This document shows positions 59,022 to 64,000 of a DNA stretch of 64,000 nucleotides, piece after piece. This stretch comes from Polymorphospora lycopeni (GTDB taxonomy: Bacteria > Actinomycetota > Actinomycetes > Mycobacteriales > Micromonosporaceae): NCBI RefSeq assembly GCF_042237075.1, contig NZ_JBCGDC010000007.1:1-64000 (forward strand), in the 5' to 3' direction. How positions within the stretch are numbered: position 1 is the first letter of the stretch; the number at the start of each line of letters is the position of its first letter. The position numbers and the translations under genes are program-made. The notes beneath the pieces were generated by a model that saw nothing but the letters and a program-made list of their open reading frames with translations, did not search any database and was not told the origin of the DNA.

Positions 59022-60575
59022 ATGTCCACCGGCACCGCTCCTGCGGCCCAGCCGTTCGCGCACCTGCAGGCACAGAACGTCAGGCTGTACCGGGACGTGC
59101 TGAACGCCTTCGTTCGGGCAAAGCGTCGCTTCACCGTGCACCTGCGTCCCGAGGACGTACTGGCCGAGATCGGCACCGGGGCGTCGCTGGAGAGCGTCTC
59201 GGCGGCGCTGGCACAGCTCGCCGAATGGGGCAATCTGCGTGCCGACCCGGACACCGGACGGGTCACCACGGTGGAGGATTTCCATCGCGCCCGCTACCTC
59301 TATCAATTGAGCGCGCACGGACACGCCGCCGAGCAGGCGATCGCCACTTACGAGGAGGCGATCGGCCGGCGCGGCGCCCTGCAGTCGGTCGCGCTGTCCG
59401 ACATCGCCGACCAGTTGCGCGCTCTGCTGGGGATCGCCGCCGAGGCTGCGGCCGGGTCCTCGCCCGACCCGGCGAAGACTCATCTGTTGATGATGAGCTT
59501 GGTCGACCGGTTCACCGGGCTGGCGGACAACGCGCAGGCGTTCATGGCGTCGCTGCGGCGGGCCGTCGACTTCGCCGACGCGGACGTGGCGGCCTTTCTC
59601 GCGTACAAGGAACAGCTGATCGCGTATATCGAGCGGTTCATCGCCGATCTCGCCAACCGGGGCGCGGAGATCGCCAACCTGGCCCACAAGATCGAGGCGA
59701 CCGGGGTGCACCCACTGCTGGACACCGTGGCCCGTAGGGAGGCGGCTGACGCCGCGCCCGGCGACGACGCGGACGACCAGGTTGTACGGCAGGCACGGGC
59801 TGCCTGGCAGCAACGCTGGAACGGACTACGGGACTGGTTCGTCAGCGGCGACTCCAGCCGACAGTCCCAGGCGCGGCTGCTGCGCACCGCCGCGATCAAC
59901 GCGATCCGACAGCTACTCGGCGCGGTCGCGGCGATCAACGAGCGCCGGGCCGGCCGGTCGGACCGGTCGGCCGACTTCCGCTGCCTGGCGCTGTGGTTCG
60001 CGCAGGCCCCCGACGACGAGTCCGCGCACCGGTTGTGGCACACCGCGTTCGGCCTCTCCCCGGTTCGTCACCTGACCGTCACGGCGGAAACCCTGGCCGC
60101 GGTCGAGCAACGGCCGGTGCCGGCGGCGACACCGTGGGCGCAGGCGCCCCGGCTGGAGATCAGTCCCCGACTACGCAAGACCGGGTCGTACGAGCGGCGG
60201 GGTTCGCCGGCCCGGGTCCTGGACCGGTCCGAGCAGCGACGGCTGCTCGCCGAACGCGCCGAGCGGGAGACAGCGCAAACGGCACGGGCCCGGTCGTCGT
60301 TGGTCACCTCCGGCCCCGTCATGCTCTCCCGCCTCGGTGAACTGGACACCGCCGAGTTCCGGCTCTTCCTCCAGTTGCTGGGGGACGCGCTGGCCGCCCG
60401 GCGACCGGACGTGTCGGAGGTGACCACCACCACCTCCGACGGCACCCTGTGGATACGCCTCGTCCGCGTCGACGGGGCACCCCCCGTGCGGATCGTCACC
60501 GCCGACGGGGTACTCACCGGCCCGGAGCATCTCGTCGAGATCATCGACCTCGCCCCGGTCGAGGTGGCCGGATGA
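59022..60575 (+). CDS. jetA: Wadjet anti-plasmid system subunit JetA (DUF2397, TIGR02677 type)
   Basis: 517 residues, normal for the family. It opens QPFAHLQAQNVRLYRDVLNA and FVRAKRRFTVHLRPEDVLAE, typical of TIGR02677/DUF2397, with a winged-helix-like VSAALAQLAEWGNLRADPDT and a long helical middle (ALLGIAAEAAAGSSPDPAKT, FAFLAYKEQL-type AAFLAYKEQLIAYIERFIAD). JetA is the kleisin-like subunit of the JetABC condensin (MksF-type) that extrudes plasmid loops; JetD then cuts. The identity is confirmed by the DUF2398 and SMC-like genes that follow, overlapping or within 52 nt. No strong ribosome-binding site (GGGTGA 0-6 nt upstream). Confidence 0.88.
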   Translation: MSTGTAPAAQPFAHLQAQNVRLYRDVLNAFVRAKRRFTVHLRPEDVLAEIGTGASLESVSAALAQLAEWGNLRADPDTGRVTTVEDFHRARYLYQLSAHGHAAEQAIATYEEAIGRRGALQSVALSDIADQLRALLGIAAEAAAGSSPDPAKTHLLMMSLVDRFTGLADNAQAFMASLRRAVDFADADVAAFLAYKEQLIAYIERFIADLANRGAEIANLAHKIEATGVHPLLDTVARREAADAAPGDDADDQVVRQARAAWQQRWNGLRDWFVSGDSSRQSQARLLRTAAINAIRQLLGAVAAINERRAGRSDRSADFRCLALWFAQAPDDESAHRLWHTAFGLSPVRHLTVTAETLAAVEQRPVPAATPWAQAPRLEISPRLRKTGSYERRGSPARVLDRSEQRRLLAERAERETAQTARARSSLVTSGPVMLSRLGELDTAEFRLFLQLLGDALAARRPDVSEVTTTTSDGTLWIRLVRVDGAPPVRIVTADGVLTGPEHLVEIIDLAPVEVAG

Positions 60576-61780
60576 GGGCCCGAGAGTCTGCCGAGGGCGA
60601 CTTGGGCCGGTCGCAGCGGGCCGCCCGGCTGCTGCTGTCCCGCCCGCTGCTGGTCGCCGGGCTGACTCCGGACGAGGAGTTCCGGCTGGTCCGGACGTAC
60701 ACGTCGGAGTTGCGGGAGTGGTTCGACCGGGAGACGGGTTGGCGGCTGACCGCCGACGCGCAGACGATCCGGCTGATGAAGCTGACCGCGGACCCGTACG
60801 ACCACACGCATCCGGCCCGTGATCCGAAGGCCAGGACCCCATTTTCCCGGCAACGGTACGTGCTGGCCTGCCTCGCCCTGGCCGCGCTGGAACGCGCCGA
60901 CGGGCAGATCACCCTGGGCCGGCTGGCGGAGGACGTGGTCCTGGCCGCCGCTGACCCGACGCTGGCCGCCACCGGTTTCACGTTCACCCTGGACCGGCGG
61001 GAGCGCCGGGCCGACATGGTGGCCGTGGTGCGGTTGCTGCTGCACTGGGGGGTGCTGCGTCGAGTGGCCGGCGACGAGGAGGCCTACCTCGGCACGAGCG
61101 GGGACGTGCTCTACGACGTGAACCGGCGGGTGATCGCCGGGCTGCTGGCCAGCACCCGCGGCCCGTCGATGGTCGGTGCCCCGGCGCCCGCCGACCGGCT
61201 GGCGGCACTGACCGTCGAGGTCGTACCGGACGTGGAGGACGCCCGCAACCGGACGCTACGGCACCGGCTCACCCGGCTGCTGCTCGAACAGCCGGTGGTG
61301 TACTACGACGAACTGACCGAGGCCGAGTTCGCCTACCTGACCAGTCAGCGGTTCGCCATCCTGAACCGGATCACCCAGTTGACCGGGCTGGTCGGCGAGG
61401 TACGGGCCGAGGGCGTCGCGATGGTCGACCCGGCCGACGAGCTTACGGATGTCCGGATGCCGGCCGAGGGAATGCAGAGCCACCTGACGCTGCTGCTGGC
61501 GGAGCGGATCTCAGCGGCCGGCGGGGGTGGGCTACGGGTAAGCGAGCTGCACCGGCACACCCGCGAGTTGGCGCGCCAGCACCGGTCGTACTGGCGCAAG
61601 CACGCCACCGATCCTGGGGCGGAGGTGGAACTGGTCGCCACGGCACTGGACGCACTGCGCGCGCTCAAGCTGGTCTGCGTCGAACCGGCCGACGACCCGC
61701 TGGTCGTCGCCCGTCCGGCGATCGCGCGCTATGCCTTGGCGGAGCCGACCCTCCGGGAAACCAGGGCCTCCGCCCGCTGA
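60572..61780 (+). CDS. jetB: Wadjet subunit JetB (DUF2398, TIGR02678 type)
   Basis: 402 residues; the ATG overlaps the jetA stop (ATGA). It carries TIGR02678-like features: RAARLLLSRPLLVAGLTPDE, EFRLVRTYTSELREWFDRET, GWRLTADAQTIRLMKLTADP, then RYVLACLALAALERADGQIT and, later, QPVVYYDELTEAEFAYLTSQ. JetB is the KITE-like winged-helix subunit that binds JetA and JetC. The stop is 51 nt before jetC. Confidence 0.88.
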   Translation: MRARESAEGDLGRSQRAARLLLSRPLLVAGLTPDEEFRLVRTYTSELREWFDRETGWRLTADAQTIRLMKLTADPYDHTHPARDPKARTPFSRQRYVLACLALAALERADGQITLGRLAEDVVLAAADPTLAATGFTFTLDRRERRADMVAVVRLLLHWGVLRRVAGDEEAYLGTSGDVLYDVNRRVIAGLLASTRGPSMVGAPAPADRLAALTVEVVPDVEDARNRTLRHRLTRLLLEQPVVYYDELTEAEFAYLTSQRFAILNRITQLTGLVGEVRAEGVAMVDPADELTDVRMPAEGMQSHLTLLLAERISAAGGGGLRVSELHRHTRELARQHRSYWRKHATDPGAEVELVATALDALRALKLVCVEPADDPLVVARPAIARYALAEPTLRETRASAR

Positions 61781-61831
61781 CCGACGCGTACCACCGACAC
61801 GATCCACCGACCAGAGGAAGCAACCGTCACC

Positions 61832-64000
61832 GTGACCGCCGCTGCCGCCGCCCCCGCATCGATGTCGACATCCGGCTGGGAACTCCCGGTGCCGGACCGG
61901 GAACGGTGGCAGCCGCTGCGGGCAGGGTTGGTCGACATCTTCTACTACGACCGGGAGGAGTTCCACTTCCACGGCGGCAGCCTGCTGCTGCGGGGCAACA
62001 ACGGTACGGGCAAGTCGAAGGTCCTCGCGTTGACGGTGCCGTTCCTGCTGGACGGCGAACTCGCGCCGTACCGGGTGGAGCCCGATGGGGATCCGCACAA
62101 GCGGATGGAGTGGAACCTGTTGCTCGGCGGGCGGCACCCGCATCCGGAGCGGACCGGCTACACCTGGCTGGAGTTCGGTCGCCGGGATGTCGACGGCACC
62201 CCCCGCTTTCTGACCGTGGGCTGCGGCCTGAAGGCGGTGGCCGGGCGCGGAATCGCCCGGCACTGGTACTTCGTCACCGGTCAACGGGTCGGCGCGGACC
62301 TCCAGCTGCTGACCGCCACCGGCACGGCGTTGACGAGGGACCGGCTGCGCGACGCGATCGGTCCGGCGGGGATGGTCTACGAACGGGCCGTCGACTACCG
62401 ACGGGCAGTCGACGAGGCGCTGTTCGGCCTGGGCAACCGGTACGACGCGCTGGTGTCCCTGCTGATCAGGCTGCGGCAGCCGCAGTTGTCGAAGCGCCCG
62501 GACGAGAAGAGCCTGTCCCGGGCGCTCAGCGACGCGCTGCCGCCGCTGGACGAGAACCTGATCACCCAGGTGGCGGAGGCGTTCCGCGGTCTCGACGACG
62601 AGCGGGAGACCCTGACCGAACTACGGGAGACGAAGAAGGCCGGCGACAACTTCCTCACCCGCTACCGGCAGTACGCGCGCATCGCGACGAGACGCAAGGC
62701 CGCAATGCTGCGGCAGCAGCACAGCCGGTACGAGCAGCTGGGCCGCGATCTCGGCGAGGCGCAGCGGGCATACGAGCAGGCCGACGAGCGGGTACGGCAG
62801 GCCGAAGCCCGACTGGTGGAGCTGGACGCACGGATGACCGAGCTGACCGCGCGCCGACGGGCGCTGACGGAGAGCCCCGAGGCGCGGACCGCCGAGCACC
62901 TGCGCCGGCTGCGAGAGGCGGCAGGTCAGCGGGCCACGTTCGCCGACCGTCAGGCGGAACGCCTGCGCGACATCGAGGCGGACGTGACACGTACCCGGCG
63001 TACCGTCGAGCAGTTGGCCGAGGAGTTGGGTGCGGCCGAAGTAGCCGAGGACGCGGCGCGTACGAGGGTGGCGCAGAGCGCGACGACGGCGCGGATCGCC
63101 GACCGGCACCGCGACCGGGTGCTCGCCGCCCTGGGGGACGAACCGGGCGGCTCTCCCGGCGGGCTGGACGAGGCGCGCCGCGCCGCCGACGAGCTGATCG
63201 CAGCGCGGCGGGCCGCGCTGCGTACCCTCGACCGGCTCCGGGCCGCCGCCGACGCGGCGCGGAGCCGGGCCGACCGGGCCCGGGGTGAGGTCGACCGGCT
63301 GGACGCCGAGGTGGCTGCGGCCGACGAGGCGATCACCGACGCCGAGGCCGTGGCGGTCGAACAGGGTCAGGCGCTGGTCCGGCGGACCGGGGAGTATCTG
63401 ACCGGACTGGTCGAGCTGCCGGTCGCGGACCCGGAGGCGGTGCTGACCGGGCTCGAATCCTGGGTGACCACCCTGGACGGGGACAATCCGGCCAGCCGGG
63501 AGGTCACCGTGGCCGTTCGGTCGGCTGCCGAGGCGATCGCCCGGGCCGACGCGGCCGTGGAGGCCGAGCAGCGCCAGGTGGCAGAACGGACCGGGGAGAT
63601 CGACGCCGAGCTGCGCCGGCTGACCGAGGGGGCGCACCAGCCGCCGCCGACACCGCACACCCGCTCCCCGCAGGCACGCTTCGGCCGGCCGGGCGCTCCG
63701 CTGTGGCGGGTCGTCGACTTCGCCTCCGACGTGCCACCCGTCGCGCGCGCCGGCATCGAGGCGGCGCTGGAGGCGGCCGGGGTGCTCGACGCGTGGGTCG
63801 ACCCGGACGGCACGGTGCGGGATACGGCCAGCGGAGACGCGGTGCTGCGGCCCACCGCCGAGGTGGGCACGAACCTCGGGACACTGTTGCGGCCGGCCAT
63901 CGACGTGGCCGACCCGCACGCCGCCGCGCTGACCGAGCGGACCGTGACCGCCGTACTCGCCGCCATCGGCCTCGGCGCGGACTCCGGGGCGGACACCTGG
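61832..64000 (+). CDS. jetC: Wadjet SMC-like ATPase JetC (TIGR02680 type), N-terminal 723 residues
   Basis: Runs off the right edge in frame. The GTG is preceded by GAGGAAG at 11 nt; ATG 61862 is an alternative. It opens ERWQPLRAGLVDIFYYDREE and FHFHGGSLLLRGNNGTGKSK, with Walker A GNNGTGKS near residue 58, the start of an SMC/SbcC-type ATPase. RPDEKSLSRALSDALPPLDE and the region up to residue 255 belong to the head. Residues about 270-480 are long heptad-type coiled coil (RYEQLGRDLGEAQRAYEQAD), with a break and a compact domain near 600-700 that may be the hinge. The Walker B and signature lie beyond the window. It is the motor of the plasmid-sensing complex. Confidence 0.9.
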   Translation, partial: MTAAAAAPASMSTSGWELPVPDRERWQPLRAGLVDIFYYDREEFHFHGGSLLLRGNNGTGKSKVLALTVPFLLDGELAPYRVEPDGDPHKRMEWNLLLGGRHPHPERTGYTWLEFGRRDVDGTPRFLTVGCGLKAVAGRGIARHWYFVTGQRVGADLQLLTATGTALTRDRLRDAIGPAGMVYERAVDYRRAVDEALFGLGNRYDALVSLLIRLRQPQLSKRPDEKSLSRALSDALPPLDENLITQVAEAFRGLDDERETLTELRETKKAGDNFLTRYRQYARIATRRKAAMLRQQHSRYEQLGRDLGEAQRAYEQADERVRQAEARLVELDARMTELTARRRALTESPEARTAEHLRRLREAAGQRATFADRQAERLRDIEADVTRTRRTVEQLAEELGAAEVAEDAARTRVAQSATTARIADRHRDRVLAALGDEPGGSPGGLDEARRAADELIAARRAALRTLDRLRAAADAARSRADRARGEVDRLDAEVAAADEAITDAEAVAVEQGQALVRRTGEYLTGLVELPVADPEAVLTGLESWVTTLDGDNPASREVTVAVRSAAEAIARADAAVEAEQRQVAERTGEIDAELRRLTEGAHQPPPTPHTRSPQARFGRPGAPLWRVVDFASDVPPVARAGIEAALEAAGVLDAWVDPDGTVRDTASGDAVLRPTAEVGTNLGTLLRPAIDVADPHAAALTERTVTAVLAAIGLGADSGADTW

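Noticed and set aside
61906..63288. 460-codon plus-strand frame near the right edge
   Set aside because: Shadow of jetC. The real frame begins at 61832, contains Walker A and stays open to the window end.
1..64000. tRNA, rRNA or intact insertion sequences
   Set aside because: I saw no tRNA-like T-loop/acceptor pattern, no rRNA sequence and no complete transposase gene or IS ends in the window.

Overview
The window is about 72% G+C, uses G/C-ending codons almost throughout, packs genes with 4-nt ATGA/GTGA overlaps, and carries typical filamentous-actinobacterial families (FHA-FtsK/WXG100 secretion locus, RamB-type regulator, GH87 glucanase, Wadjet). A Micromonosporaceae-like soil actinomycete is the best guess, inferred from style and not from a marker gene. 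It is a draft scaffold: a run of N at 46833-46928, a single N with a 58-bp duplicated segment near 47.9 kb, and poor-looking G/C homopolymers near 34.9 kb.

Layout. 0-6.2 kb: a minus-strand ABC importer (lipoprotein, ATPase, permease) followed by a hydantoinase/oxoprolinase-type gene and an acyl-CoA synthetase start, divergent from a MaoC-like hydratase. 6.3-22.6 kb: a type VII secretion-like locus: transglutaminase-like membrane protein, DUF58, MoxR ATPase, Ser/Thr kinase, FHA-FtsK/SpoIIIE ATPase, WXG100 protein and FHA protein on the minus strand, then a PASTA-repeat membrane protein, a second WXG-like protein, a large substrate-like protein and an EspG-like protein on the plus strand. 22.7-28.5 kb: alditol oxidase, then the glyoxylate shunt (aceA-aceB) divergent from a RamB-type regulator. 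28.5-32.3 kb: an orphan response regulator, a YqeB-like membrane protein and two LuxR-type regulators around a small unknown gene.

32.3-36.1 kb is the most interesting part: a minus-strand operon with a ferritin-like diiron protein, three tandem copies of a 26-27-residue Lys-rich, single-Cys peptide gene, a B12-binding radical SAM enzyme of the RiPP-maturation type, and a DUF5825-like partner. It looks like a peptide natural-product (RiPP) cluster with a combination I do not recognise as characterised. Divergent from it is an MFS exporter, a pyruvate-dehydrogenase-E1-type alpha/beta pair and a class III aminotransferase (36.2-40.9 kb), then a cupin-XRE regulator and a PAT-like acetyltransferase sharing a palindromic operator.

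42.4-47.9 kb: secreted proteins, a 1445-residue multidomain GH87 alpha-1,3-glucanase and a small papain-fold-like secreted protein. 48.1-52.2 kb: an unknown protein, a MoxR-type ATPase and a zinc-motif/VWA protein in one operon. 52.2-56.3 kb: GNAT, SUKH-like, small membrane and PMT-family glycosyltransferase genes. 56.6-64 kb: a decayed mobile/defence island: integrase tail, frameshifted replication-relaxation remnant, an A+T-richer unknown membrane protein, an McrC C-terminal remnant, and a Wadjet anti-plasmid operon (jetA, jetB, jetC) that runs off the right edge.
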